Below are positions 26,541 to 35,179 of a DNA stretch of 64,000 bases, one piece after another. The translations under genes were made by a program, and so were the position numbers. Positions within the stretch are counted from its first letter, which is position 1, and every line of letters starts with the position of its first letter. The DNA lies in the NCBI GenBank assembly GCA_965202745.1, contig CBDBCB010000020.1, positions 310,001 to 374,000 on the forward strand, in the 5' to 3' direction. Origin of the DNA: JACKII01 sp965202745. GTDB lineage: Bacteria; Pseudomonadota; Alphaproteobacteria; Bin95. The notes below the pieces were generated by a model. That model saw nothing but the letters and a program-made list of their open reading frames with translations. It made no database searches and had not been told where the DNA came from.

Positions 26541-27967
26541 ACCGACTCTTTTATGGCGACTGCCTGACTGTCATGCGAGAAATGCCGTTAGGCAGTGTTG
26601 ATCTGATTTATTTGGATCCCCCTTTCAACTCAAACCGTGATTACAATGCGATTTATAAGGATGAGACAGGCCGTCCATTACCCGACCAGATTGAAGCTTT
26701 CTCCGATCTGTGGACTTTGGATGAAGATCGCGAACGGGCAATCAGAAATATGCCAATCCTTATGAGAGAATCCGGTGTTGATGACGGTATCACCGAGCTC
26801 TGGAAAATTTGGTGTAACGCCCTGCGCAAGACGCAGCCTGGCCTACTTGCCTATCTCAGCTACATGACCGAGAGACTCTTGCCCATGCGGAGTATTCTCA
26901 AACCGACCGGATCAATTTATCTACACTGCGATCCTACTGCCAGTCATTACATCAAGGTGATGATGGACGGCATCTTCGGGCACGGAAATTTTCGGAATGA
27001 GATCATTTGGTGTTACAAATCTGGCGGCGCAAGCAAACGCTGGTTTGCAAAAAAACATGATACAATTCTATTTTATGCAAGAAATCACAGATATTGCAAA
27101 TTTAATCAGTTAAAGATCAAATCTTACGGCCAATCCGGAGGCGGCCATGGTGGTGCCATTAAATATTATAAAGATCAAAAAGGGACGTATTCAATTGTAA
27201 CAGCCCGCGACTGGTGGGAAATTTCAATGTTGGCAACGACCCATAGTGAAGGACTTGGTTATGCGACTCAAAAACCACTTGCCCTATTGGAGCGGATCAT
27301 TGCTGCCAGCACCAACGAAGGTGATGTGGTGTTCGATCCGTTCTGCCGGTGTGCTACGACGCTGGAAGCTGCCCACAAACTTGATCGCAAGTGGATCGGG
27401 ATCGATATAGCCATTCACGCAATCAAGCGTGTCGCGAAGGTTCGGCTGGAAGATCGGCTTGGTTTGAAGGATGGTATTGATTTTGAGATCGAGGGTGTCC
27501 CACACAACATCGAGGGCGCTCGCGATCTATGGGAACGTGATAAATATCATTTTCAGAAATGGGCAATTGAGCAGATCGACGGCTTTGTCACTGCGCGAAA
27601 GACGGCTGATGGCGGTATTGACGGGCGGCTCTATTTTGATATGGGAGGACGCAATCTTGAAAGCATGGTGTTGGAAGTGAAGGGCGGCAGAAATATCGGT
27701 ATCAGTGTTGTGCGGAACCTCCGAGGGGTTCTTGAACGCGAAAATGTGCCCATGGCAGGCTTAATCATCATGGACAATCCAGGGCCGACTAAGATGCGGA
27801 ACTTTGCTCGCGAAATGGCGTCGGCAGGCGATCTTGAAGTCATGGGTGTTCAGTATTCGCGAATGCAATTGCTGACCGTTCAGGACATTCTTAACGGCAA
27901 GCGGTTTCCGACGCCTTCTGTGGCGCGGGCCAAAGGGGCGGCACAGCCTGTACTGCCGCTGGGTTGA
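26537..27967 (+). CDS. DNA methyltransferase fused to PD-(D/E)xK nuclease domain
   Basis: A 476-residue protein. Residues 1-310 are a DNA N6-adenine/N4-cytosine methyltransferase with catalytic motif DPPF (27-30) before the SAM motif (order beta). Residues ~335-455 look like an Mrr/type IV-type restriction fold: GGIDG (D362) then LEVKGG (E380, K382). The SAM-binding motif reads FDPFCRCATT (266-275), where the family has FCGCGT, so two glycines are lost (G271R, G273A) and SAM binding may be impaired. ATG 26537 overlaps the transposase stop as ATGA, so it is translationally coupled. It is the passenger of the IS1595-type element. It may be a self-protecting restriction module or a transposition modifier; both are inference. 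Confidence 0.82.
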   Translation: MNRLFYGDCLTVMREMPLGSVDLIYLDPPFNSNRDYNAIYKDETGRPLPDQIEAFSDLWTLDEDRERAIRNMPILMRESGVDDGITELWKIWCNALRKTQPGLLAYLSYMTERLLPMRSILKPTGSIYLHCDPTASHYIKVMMDGIFGHGNFRNEIIWCYKSGGASKRWFAKKHDTILFYARNHRYCKFNQLKIKSYGQSGGGHGGAIKYYKDQKGTYSIVTARDWWEISMLATTHSEGLGYATQKPLALLERIIAASTNEGDVVFDPFCRCATTLEAAHKLDRKWIGIDIAIHAIKRVAKVRLEDRLGLKDGIDFEIEGVPHNIEGARDLWERDKYHFQKWAIEQIDGFVTARKTADGGIDGRLYFDMGGRNLESMVLEVKGGRNIGISVVRNLRGVLERENVPMAGLIIMDNPGPTKMRNFAREMASAGDLEVMGVQYSRMQLLTVQDILNGKRFPTPSVARAKGAAQPVLPLG

Positions 27968-27994
27968 TAGATAAGCCCTTAAATATTAATTGCG

Positions 27995-28248
27995 ATTATT
28001 TTATTAACACCTAATTTAGGACTTCACACTTAATCATCGCCACCCAATATATATTCGCGCTTTGGACCTGAACTGTTGCTCGCTAAACAGCCGCTAGTAT
28101 GTCCATTCCCGAAGTATGAAGGCCTGTTTGAGCGGATCACGATCCTTTTGTATCGGTTAGATCTGTTCGATATCCAAACGTTCGAGCAACTTGGTACTTC
28201 CGATGCCCCTTAACGGCAGCAGCCGGAACCATCGCACGGTATATGGCT
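27995..28248. other. Intergenic DNA right of the IS1595-type element
   Basis: About 250 bp, moderately AT-rich. No reading frame of note, RNA gene or repeat was seen. It may hold decayed coding DNA, but I could not match any protein block on either strand. Confidence 0.35.
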
Positions 28249-28521
28249 TCAGGTCAGGCGTTCACCAGCAATGGCGCTGCCCGCTTCCCGCATGAGGGCC
28301 AGCCCCTCTGCTGTCACCCGCACTTCGCCATTGATCCGCGCCAGATAGGCTCGGTCGCAGGCGGTTTCCCATACGGGCAGGCGGGGACAGAAGGTACGCC
28401 AGGCATCCATGACCGTGTCATAGGCACGAGGCTCTTTGGCGATCCACTCGACTAAGTCCAGGACCAGGGCTTCCGTTTCGGCCGATACATCGGCTGGAGC
28501 ATCGAACAGCATGGGCATCAC
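28249..28521 (-). CDS. Conserved small protein, function unknown
   Basis: A 90-residue acidic protein. GAGGAGTG precedes the closely spaced GTG/ATG/ATG starts (28521, 28518, 28512); the third has the best spacing. The central block VEWIAKEPRAYDTVMDAWRTFCPRLPVWE and the end GEVRVTAEGLALMREA look like a small winged-helix-type unit. I recall similar short proteins in other proteobacteria and actinobacteria but no assigned role. It is divergent from the PhyH gene at 28617 and could share a promoter region. Confidence 0.55.
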   Translation of the reverse strand: MMPMLFDAPADVSAETEALVLDLVEWIAKEPRAYDTVMDAWRTFCPRLPVWETACDRAYLARINGEVRVTAEGLALMREAGSAIAGERLT

Positions 28522-28616
28522 TCCTCAATCTCGTTCATCCATCCATCTTGCAAGGGCTACAATAACGCCGCACCATAGGCATTCCCAATACGCCAATAGT
28601 CGGGAGCATCACCGCC

Positions 28617-29468
28617 ATGTCCAAACGCCTGACCCAAAGCCAGATCGAGGAATATGAGACCGAGGGCTTTACCTGCCCCGTGCCCGTGCTCTCCCCCGCG
28701 GAAGTGGCGGAGGCCCGCGCCGCGATCGAAGCGTTCGAGGCAAAATCCGGGCTCACACTGGACTATCCGGAGAAGTCCAAGTCCTACCTGCTGTTCGACT
28801 GGGCGGAGAAACTGATCCGTCACCCCGCGGTGCTGGACGCAGTTGAGGATCTGATCGGGCCAGATATCCTAGTCTATCACACCACCATGTGGATCAAGGA
28901 TTCAGGCACGCCCCAATACATCGCCTGGCACCAGGACGGCACCTATTTCTACCTGGACCCGCAACTGCACGTGACCGCCTGGGTTGCGCTCTCCGATGCC
29001 AGTGTAGAGGCAGGCTGTATGCATGTGCTGCCTGGCTCTCATCTGGATGGCCAGCACGACCACTCAGACGACACCAGCCCGGACAATCTGATCCTGCGCG
29101 GCCAGGCGATCTTCGGGAAATTTGAGGGCGAGAAGGGCGTACCCATGCCGCTGAAAGCGGGCGAAATGAGCCTGCATCACACGCGGCTGGTCCATTGCTC
29201 TCACCCCAATAATGCTCCCGACCGGCGTATGGGCTTCGGCATTTCCTACATTCCGGCCCATGTACAGGATGTCGGCGCAACGCCCGGCTCCGCCATGCTG
29301 GTGCGGGGCCAGGACCGGCATGGCAATTTCGTGCGCGAAGAGCGCATCGGTGGCGAGTTAAGCCCGGAGGCCTATGCCAACCACGAACGCCTGATGAAAG
29401 CCTTCCGCGCCCGCCAGGACGCCGCCGCAGAAATCCGGAAAACCATCGAATACGCGCCAGTCCGGTAA
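28617..29468 (+). CDS. Phytanoyl-CoA dioxygenase (PhyH) family protein
   Basis: This 283-residue Fe(II)/2-oxoglutarate dioxygenase has ligands H105 and D107 (YIAWHQDGTYF) and the distal His at H193 in RLVHCSHPNNAPDRR, whose Arg would bind 2-oxoglutarate. GCMHVLPGSH is the family loop. The family hydroxylates CoA-linked or free alkyl acids, halogenated peptides and aminoglycoside-like substrates, so the substrate is open. Start ATG 28617 has no strong ribosome site. Length is normal. Confidence 0.9.
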   Translation: MSKRLTQSQIEEYETEGFTCPVPVLSPAEVAEARAAIEAFEAKSGLTLDYPEKSKSYLLFDWAEKLIRHPAVLDAVEDLIGPDILVYHTTMWIKDSGTPQYIAWHQDGTYFYLDPQLHVTAWVALSDASVEAGCMHVLPGSHLDGQHDHSDDTSPDNLILRGQAIFGKFEGEKGVPMPLKAGEMSLHHTRLVHCSHPNNAPDRRMGFGISYIPAHVQDVGATPGSAMLVRGQDRHGNFVREERIGGELSPEAYANHERLMKAFRARQDAAAEIRKTIEYAPVR

Positions 29469-29484
29469 CACTGTCGATCTGTTG

Positions 29485-29534
29485 GTGGTTCGATTCAGCA
29501 ACCGGATGGGTATCCTCCGTTTCTATCGGACCAC
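29485..29534. repeat. Interspersed palindrome family 2, module B
   Basis: GTGGTTCGATTCAGCAACCG followed by GATGGGTATC and CTCCGTTTCTATCGGACCAC forms an imperfect hairpin with a GGGTA centre. It matches 36263-36318. It lies between convergent genes and ends at the stop codon of the gene at 29534, so it may act as a shared terminator. Confidence 0.65.
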
Positions 29535-31594
29535 TAACGCGCCTCGCGCCACCAGGTTGCAGCCAACAGAAAGGCCGCCAGCAGGAACATCAGCCATGCA
29601 GGCAGCAATTTGTGCTGCTCCAGGCCCGTCACCGTGTGGGCATTGTTCGCTTGCAGGCCGATCCACCGGCGTCCGGCCATGTCACGCCCAGGCTGCATCT
29701 GCCGGATCGCAGGCACCCGGTCGGCCAGCCAGTGCACGGTGCCGCCATGGGCTTCTATCGCAGGCGACAAGGGCTCCGGGCTGGTACGGGCGTCCTCGAA
29801 TTCCAGCGGGTCAAGCACGCCCACCGGCACGATCACGCTATGGGTTCCATCCTCGACCCGGTACAGCCCCTGCCCCGTCACCTGCGCACTGCCCAGGAAC
29901 CGGCCATTGCTGCGCATGGTGAGAGGAAGTTCCCGCGCATTGCCATCCGGCGTGATCAGGCGCACCGGCGGCGGCTCCGCAGCCATGGTACGGCGCTCGA
30001 CCGTGATGCGGTTGCCGTTGCTGCTGGCCAGCAGGGCTTCCTCTTCCAGTTCCGGCTCTTTCATCAGCCAATGCGCCAGCCGCCGCAAAAGTTCTCCGTG
30101 CGGGCCACCGCCATCATAGCCTCGCGCCCAGAGCCAGATATGGTCGGACATAAACTGCGCCACGCGGCCTTCATTACCCGCGGCGCCAATCTTGTCCAGC
30201 ACCAGCAAAGGCCGGGAGTCCGCCCCATTCAACAGCACCTGCCCCCGCATCGCCCGGGCAGGCACCTGCCGGTACCAATGACCCCAGCGCTCACCGGTGC
30301 CCAGATACTTGGTGACCGGATGCCGCTTGCCCAGGTCAGTGACCGCCGGGCGGTACGGCTGTTCCGTAACGGTCATGTCGGGCACGGTCGGCATCACGTT
30401 TGCAATGGGGGAGCGCGCCAGCGAGATCAGCGGATCGCCATAGCCTGGCCCCACCGCCTCCAGCAAAGCCCCGCCGGAGCGCACAAACTCCGCAACATTC
30501 TGCAGATAGCCTGGCGGTATCAGGCCCCGCCGCGTGTAACGGTCAAAGACGATCAGGTCGAAATCGTCCAGCTTCTCCATGAATAGCTCACGGATCGGGA
30601 AGGCGATCAGCGAAAGCTCGGTGATTGGCGTTGCATCCTGCTTTTCCGGCGGACGCAGGATGGTGAAATGCACCAGATCAACCGCCGGATCAGATTTCAG
30701 CAGGTTGCGCCAGACACGCTCGCCCGCATGGGGCCTGCCAGAGATCAGCAGCACCCGCAGCCGGTCCCGCACCGCGTTAACTTCCGCCACCACCCGATTG
30801 TTTTCCAGCGTTAATTCCTGCTCGCCCGGCCCCACGGATATGTCGATCAGCGTCCGCCCGGCACGCACCAGCGGCACCGTTACGAGAGCTGACAGTCCCG
30901 GCAGAACGCTCGGTTGGCTAATCAGCTCGCCATCACGGCGGACGGTCAGTAGGGCGGGCGGCGGATCGAATTCCTCGCTGCCCAGGTCATCGACCTGCAG
31001 GTCCAGCGTGATGCTGTCGCCGACAATGCCGTATTTCGGCGCCCGGATCAGCCGGACCCGCCGGTCACGCTCGTCCCGCTCCCCCGTCAGCAGCACGTGT
31101 ATAGGCCCGGTGGTCTCTTCCGGGCCGGACAGGTCATGCACCTGGCCGTCGGTCAGCACGATGACCCCGGCACGGCGGCCCGCGGGTACATCCGCCAGCG
31201 CCTCCCGCCAGCGGGAAAATAGGCGTGTGCCAGGGGCCGCAGCCGATGGCTCCCCGGCGCGGACCTCCCGCCACTCCAGGTTGGGCAGTTTCCCGGCGGC
31301 GGCGCGCAAAGCCTCCAGCGCCTCTTCCCGCCGGATGCCGCGCTCGCCAATATCCTGGCTCGGCGACTCGTCGATCAGGGCGATGGCCACATCCGGGTGC
31401 ACGCGCCGTTGCTCCTCCAGCCAGTGCGGCTGCAACAGGCCCAAGCCGATCAGAACAAAAGCCAGCGCCCGCCAACCCGTGCCGCGGGCGCGACGCCACA
31501 ATGCGAACGCCAGCAGCAACAGCGCCAGTCCCCCCAGCACAGCCAGTGCCCACCAGGGCAATAGTGGCAAAAAGGCAATGGAGTAATCGCTCAT
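29534..31594 (-). CDS. Membrane protein of the moxR operon, glutamine-amidotransferase-like
   Basis: A 686-residue protein with two membrane segments at the N-terminus (~8-55), a von Willebrand-like stretch (VAIALIDESPSQ ... AGVIVLTDGQ), and a class I amidotransferase-like fold (VLLISGRPHAGERVWRNLL, DLIVFDRYTRRGLIPPGYL, FVRSGGALLEAVGPGY). A C-terminal membrane segment (LMFLLAAFLLAATWW) completes it. The catalytic Cys of true amidotransferases is not apparent. It is the last gene of a four-gene operon and overlaps the preceding gene by 4 bp (ATGA, 31591-31594). The complex probably works at the inner membrane, with parts in the periplasm. Confidence 0.82.
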   Translation of the reverse strand: MSDYSIAFLPLLPWWALAVLGGLALLLLAFALWRRARGTGWRALAFVLIGLGLLQPHWLEEQRRVHPDVAIALIDESPSQDIGERGIRREEALEALRAAAGKLPNLEWREVRAGEPSAAAPGTRLFSRWREALADVPAGRRAGVIVLTDGQVHDLSGPEETTGPIHVLLTGERDERDRRVRLIRAPKYGIVGDSITLDLQVDDLGSEEFDPPPALLTVRRDGELISQPSVLPGLSALVTVPLVRAGRTLIDISVGPGEQELTLENNRVVAEVNAVRDRLRVLLISGRPHAGERVWRNLLKSDPAVDLVHFTILRPPEKQDATPITELSLIAFPIRELFMEKLDDFDLIVFDRYTRRGLIPPGYLQNVAEFVRSGGALLEAVGPGYGDPLISLARSPIANVMPTVPDMTVTEQPYRPAVTDLGKRHPVTKYLGTGERWGHWYRQVPARAMRGQVLLNGADSRPLLVLDKIGAAGNEGRVAQFMSDHIWLWARGYDGGGPHGELLRRLAHWLMKEPELEEEALLASSNGNRITVERRTMAAEPPPVRLITPDGNARELPLTMRSNGRFLGSAQVTGQGLYRVEDGTHSVIVPVGVLDPLEFEDARTSPEPLSPAIEAHGGTVHWLADRVPAIRQMQPGRDMAGRRWIGLQANNAHTVTGLEQHKLLPAWLMFLLAAFLLAATWWREAR

Positions 31595-34287
31595 TGGCCC
31601 AGCCGCTCCAGGATGGAGGGCACGTGCACCTGGTCACCTTTATAATTGCCCGTCAGCACGTGCATGACAAGATTGATGCCAAAGCGGTAGGCGTATTCCC
31701 GTTGCCGCTCGCCGCCCGGCATCACCGGGAACTGCGGCCGCCCGCTGCGGTCCACCGCCCAGGCTGCTGCCCAGTCATGGCCGCCGATAATGACGCTGGT
31801 GACGCCATCGCGGGTGGCGTCGGCATTGGTTTCCACCCAGACAGCGCCGCCTGCGTACCGTCCCGGATATTCCTGCAGCAGATAGAAAGACCTGGTCAGC
31901 ACGTGATCAGACGGCACCTTAGCCAGCGGCGGCACCCGCACGCCTTCCAGAATCTGGCGCAGCCGCAGGCGCTCTGGCGTATCGCTGCCGCCGCTACCTG
32001 CCTGGTACTGGTCGCGCGTGTCGAACAGAATGGTTCCGCCCTGCTCCAGATAGCGGGCAATCCGCTCACGCGCGCCGCCGGTCGGCAGGCGCTGCGCGGC
32101 GCTCACTGGCCAGTAGATCAGGGGGAAAAAGGCCAATTCCGAGCGCTCAATATCGACCGCAGCCGGCTGTCCAGGCTCAATCGAGGTCCGGTCAGCCAGC
32201 ACCCAGCTTAGCCCCGAGAGGCCGGATGCGGTGACCCGGTCCACCGTATCGTCGCCGGTCACCACATAGGCCAGCCCCGTATCCAAGGTTGCCCGCCATG
32301 GCTCGTCCTCTGCCGCCTCCACCCGGCCCGGCGCCAGGGTGGCTGCAACCGCTGCCAGCACCAAAGCCGCCGCAGCCCACCGCCAGGGCGCATGACCGCG
32401 CAACAGCAGAGAGGCCACGAAATCACCCAACAGCAATACAAAAGCCGCCAGCCACAGCCATGGGGCAATATCCGTGCTGACACCCCCGCCATACGGCCGT
32501 TGCTCCACGCCCTCCGGCCATTTGCCCGGCGCTTCGATATTTTCGACAGCGGTACTCAGGTTCCAGGCTCGCAAATTTTCCTGGTCTCCGTAGTAGCCTG
32601 GGGGCTGCTGCGGCCCCAGGTCGGCGGCGGTGGTTCCAGAAAGCAACGGCAGCACGCCCGGCACCGGCTCCTGCAAACGGCCAAAGCCATCCAGCACCTG
32701 CCGCGGGGCAAGCGCGGCCCCCTCCGGCAGAGAGCCTGCCTTGCCGGTCCCCAGGCGTACCAGCCGGGTCAGCATGTCGACAAACAGGCCGGAGAGCGGC
32801 AGATCAGACCAGTCAGCATTTGCGGTCACGTGGATCAAAACCAGCCAGCCGCCGCCACGCCGCTCCGCGGTCACCAAAGGCGTGCCATCAGCCAGGGAGG
32901 CCCAGGTTTTGTCCCGCAGGTCCGGCGCAGGCACAGCCAGTACCTGGCTGCGTACAGTCACATCGTCCGGTACCGGCAGACCGGTAAATGGCGAGGTTTC
33001 GGGGAAGGCTGCCAGCGGCTGCGGCTTGTCCCAACTGAGGGCGCCGCCCAGCACACGCGAAGCAGAGCGCAACCGCACCGGCAGCCAATTGTCCGGCTTG
33101 GCTGCCAGCTCTGACCCGGCAAAGCGCACCAGCACGCCGCCCTGCTCCAGCCAGGCATCCAACGCCGCCGCCTGCTGATCATCCGGCGCCAGACGATGGC
33201 GGGTCATCATCAGACTGGGCTTCGCTTCGATCATCCCAGCCAGGCTGCCCTGCTCCAGAAGCGCCATCTGCGCCAGCGCGCTGCCTATATAGTGGTTCGG
33301 GTCGAGCAAGGGATGGCCCGATTGCTCGGCTCCGCCCGCAACCAGTCCAACACTGCGCAGCAACCAGCGATCATCCAGCAGGACCGTGCTGCCTGCACTC
33401 GCCCGGCCGGTCACGCGCAACTGCCGTACCTGGTTGACCAGATCGCGCGGCAAGATCCAGTCTGACTGGGCTTCGGCGGCGTCGGGCTCAAATGCCATTT
33501 CATGAGACGCCGCGACGCGCCCATCTTCGGCCACCGCCTCCACCGTCACCGTTTCCGGCAATGCCCCCCCGGCACGGCGCACGCGCAAGCCGAAGCCGGT
33601 GGCCGTTGCTTCCGGTTCGTCCAGCAACAGCGGGGCAGAGCCCCCCGCCATAACCGTCAGGCCGCCCAGGCGCTGAAGCCGTGTGGTCAGTGCTGTATCG
33701 CTCTCGCCACGCAAGCCATCACTCAACCAGATGGACTCAACCGGCCCTCGCACATCCGTCAGTGCCCGCAATACCGCGCTGCGGTCTGTCGGCCAGGGTT
33801 GGGGCACCATCGCCCCGACGGTTGCCCGCCAGGCAGCGGCGGGCTGGAACGAAGCATCGGGCAGCGCTTCCGTCTGCCGCGCGGTCGGTAGAATGGTGAC
33901 AGCCCGCTCGGTCCGTGCCGCCTCGTCCAGCAGGTTAGAGAGCGCAGCCTTGCGGCTGTCCCACTCCGCTGCCGGCGCCCATCCATTGTCCACGACTATC
34001 ACCAATGGCCCATTGCCCCGCAGCGCCTGTTGCGGCGACAGCACTGGCCCCGCCAGCGCAAAGATCACCAGCGCCGCCAGTAGCAAGCGAAGCACCAGCA
34101 GCCACCAGGGCATACGCGCGGCACTCTCTTCCTTTGCGACCAGGTCCATCAACAGGCCAATTGCCGGGAATTGCACGCGGCGCGGCGTCGGCGGCGTCAG
34201 CCGCATCAGCCACCAAAGCGCCGGCAGCGCCAGCAACCCGGCCAAAAGCCAGGGCTGAGCAAAGCCGATCACCCCCAACTCAAGCAT
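31591..34287 (-). CDS. DUF4159 domain-containing membrane protein (BatA-like N-terminus)
   Basis: 898 residues from ATG 34287; an upstream in-frame start at 34353 lies inside the DUF58 gene and is rejected. The N-terminus is BatA-like: membrane helix, LMRLTPPTPRRVQFPA, a second helix LLVLRLLLAALVIFAL, then a vWA-like region (PLVIVVDNGWA). Two more helices lie near residues 620-665. The C-terminal ~210 residues are DUF4159 (LAYVVTGDDTVDRVTASGL ... ELAFFPLIYWPVS ... GGTILFDTRDQYQ ... LTRSFYLLQEYPGRY). It overlaps the DUF58 gene by 8 bp. It is found with MoxR ATPases across alphaproteobacteria; the molecular role is not established. Confidence 0.87.
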   Translation of the reverse strand: MLELGVIGFAQPWLLAGLLALPALWWLMRLTPPTPRRVQFPAIGLLMDLVAKEESAARMPWWLLVLRLLLAALVIFALAGPVLSPQQALRGNGPLVIVVDNGWAPAAEWDSRKAALSNLLDEAARTERAVTILPTARQTEALPDASFQPAAAWRATVGAMVPQPWPTDRSAVLRALTDVRGPVESIWLSDGLRGESDTALTTRLQRLGGLTVMAGGSAPLLLDEPEATATGFGLRVRRAGGALPETVTVEAVAEDGRVAASHEMAFEPDAAEAQSDWILPRDLVNQVRQLRVTGRASAGSTVLLDDRWLLRSVGLVAGGAEQSGHPLLDPNHYIGSALAQMALLEQGSLAGMIEAKPSLMMTRHRLAPDDQQAAALDAWLEQGGVLVRFAGSELAAKPDNWLPVRLRSASRVLGGALSWDKPQPLAAFPETSPFTGLPVPDDVTVRSQVLAVPAPDLRDKTWASLADGTPLVTAERRGGGWLVLIHVTANADWSDLPLSGLFVDMLTRLVRLGTGKAGSLPEGAALAPRQVLDGFGRLQEPVPGVLPLLSGTTAADLGPQQPPGYYGDQENLRAWNLSTAVENIEAPGKWPEGVEQRPYGGGVSTDIAPWLWLAAFVLLLGDFVASLLLRGHAPWRWAAAALVLAAVAATLAPGRVEAAEDEPWRATLDTGLAYVVTGDDTVDRVTASGLSGLSWVLADRTSIEPGQPAAVDIERSELAFFPLIYWPVSAAQRLPTGGARERIARYLEQGGTILFDTRDQYQAGSGGSDTPERLRLRQILEGVRVPPLAKVPSDHVLTRSFYLLQEYPGRYAGGAVWVETNADATRDGVTSVIIGGHDWAAAWAVDRSGRPQFPVMPGGERQREYAYRFGINLVMHVLTGNYKGDQVHVPSILERLGQ

Positions 34288-35179
34288 GAGCCACCCTCCG
34301 CCCCAGGCCAATCGCCTGATGCAGCGCCAGCAGCGATGGCAGCGGCGAGGCATTGGTCAAATGCTGGTGGTAGGTCCAGCCCCGGCGGGAACATAGCGCC
34401 TGCAAACCTCTTATGTGCGCCGCAAAGCGCTCGCTATAGGCGTCGATCAGGTCCTCTGCCCGGCGCAACAGTAACTCCCCTTCGCCCTCCAGCCCCTCCA
34501 GGCGCACCCTGCCGGAGAGGTCAAGCCGCTCCTCCGCCGGGTCCAGCACCTGCACCAAATGCCCGCGCACGCCAGGCGCGGTCAGCGCACCCAGCCGCCG
34601 GTCCCATTCTTCCAACGGCTGCCAGCCATCGGTAAACAGAACAACGGTACTATGGCGCGGCAAGCCGGAGAGTGGCGGCAGGCTTGCCTCAGTCGCGCTG
34701 TGCGCCAGCCGGTCCGTGATGCGGTGCAACGCTGCCGGCGTCTGTCCCAGAGGCTTCGCGTCTGCGCCATCCAAAAGACCAACACGCTCCCCGCCCCGCA
34801 TCAACAGCGAGGCGGCGGCCAGCATCAACACCGCCGCCCAGTCGCGCTTTTCCGGCCTGCGAGCGGAGGCGGCATACGCCATAGAGGGCGATTGATCGAG
34901 CCACAGCCAAAAGCTTTCCGCCGTTTCCCATTCCTGCTCGCGGATGAACAGGCGGTCGCTGCTGCGGGCGGAGCGCCGCCAGTCGATCTCCCGCATTGCG
35001 TCGCCCTGTTGATAGGGACGGTATTGCCAGAAACTGCCGCCCGGCCCCGGCCTGCGCCGTCCATGCTCGCCCAGCGACACGGTTGCTGCCACACGCAATG
35101 CCTGGATGCGCAGATCCGGCAGCCGTGCGGCCCAATCTTCCGCCTGATGACGAAGCTGCGAGGCGGGCAGAGCGTTCAA
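34280..35179 (-). CDS. DUF58 domain-containing protein
   Basis: A 299-residue cytosolic protein. The DUF58 signature is RPYQQGDAMREIDWRRSARSSDRLFIREQEWE. After it comes a vWA-like domain (SFWLWLDQSPSM, the metal-site DxSxS form, and STVVLFTDGWQP). The start is TTG 35179, overlapping the moxR stop as TTGA, which supports translational coupling. DUF58 proteins partner with MoxR AAA+ ATPases, which are thought to act as chaperones loading or activating vWA targets. Confidence 0.9.
   Translation of the reverse strand: MNALPASQLRHQAEDWAARLPDLRIQALRVAATVSLGEHGRRRPGPGGSFWQYRPYQQGDAMREIDWRRSARSSDRLFIREQEWETAESFWLWLDQSPSMAYAASARRPEKRDWAAVLMLAAASLLMRGGERVGLLDGADAKPLGQTPAALHRITDRLAHSATEASLPPLSGLPRHSTVVLFTDGWQPLEEWDRRLGALTAPGVRGHLVQVLDPAEERLDLSGRVRLEGLEGEGELLLRRAEDLIDAYSERFAAHIRGLQALCSRRGWTYHQHLTNASPLPSLLALHQAIGLGRRVAHA

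Larger units (their letters stand above)
25576..27994 (+). mobile_element. IS1595-type element carrying a DNA methyltransferase/nuclease passenger
   Basis: The left repeat 25576-25598 (CGCAATTAGTAGTTAAGGGC, then TTA) and the right repeat 27972-27994 (complement of CGCAATTAATATTTAAGGGC, then TTA) match at 21 of 23 positions. The core TTAAGGGCTTA is perfect. Between them lie only a transposase and a methyltransferase/nuclease gene. The right repeat begins 5 bp after the second gene's stop. Both genes have lower GC content than the chromosome. I could not find a convincing 8-bp target duplication outside the repeats, so the exact ends may be a few bases off. Confidence 0.75.
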
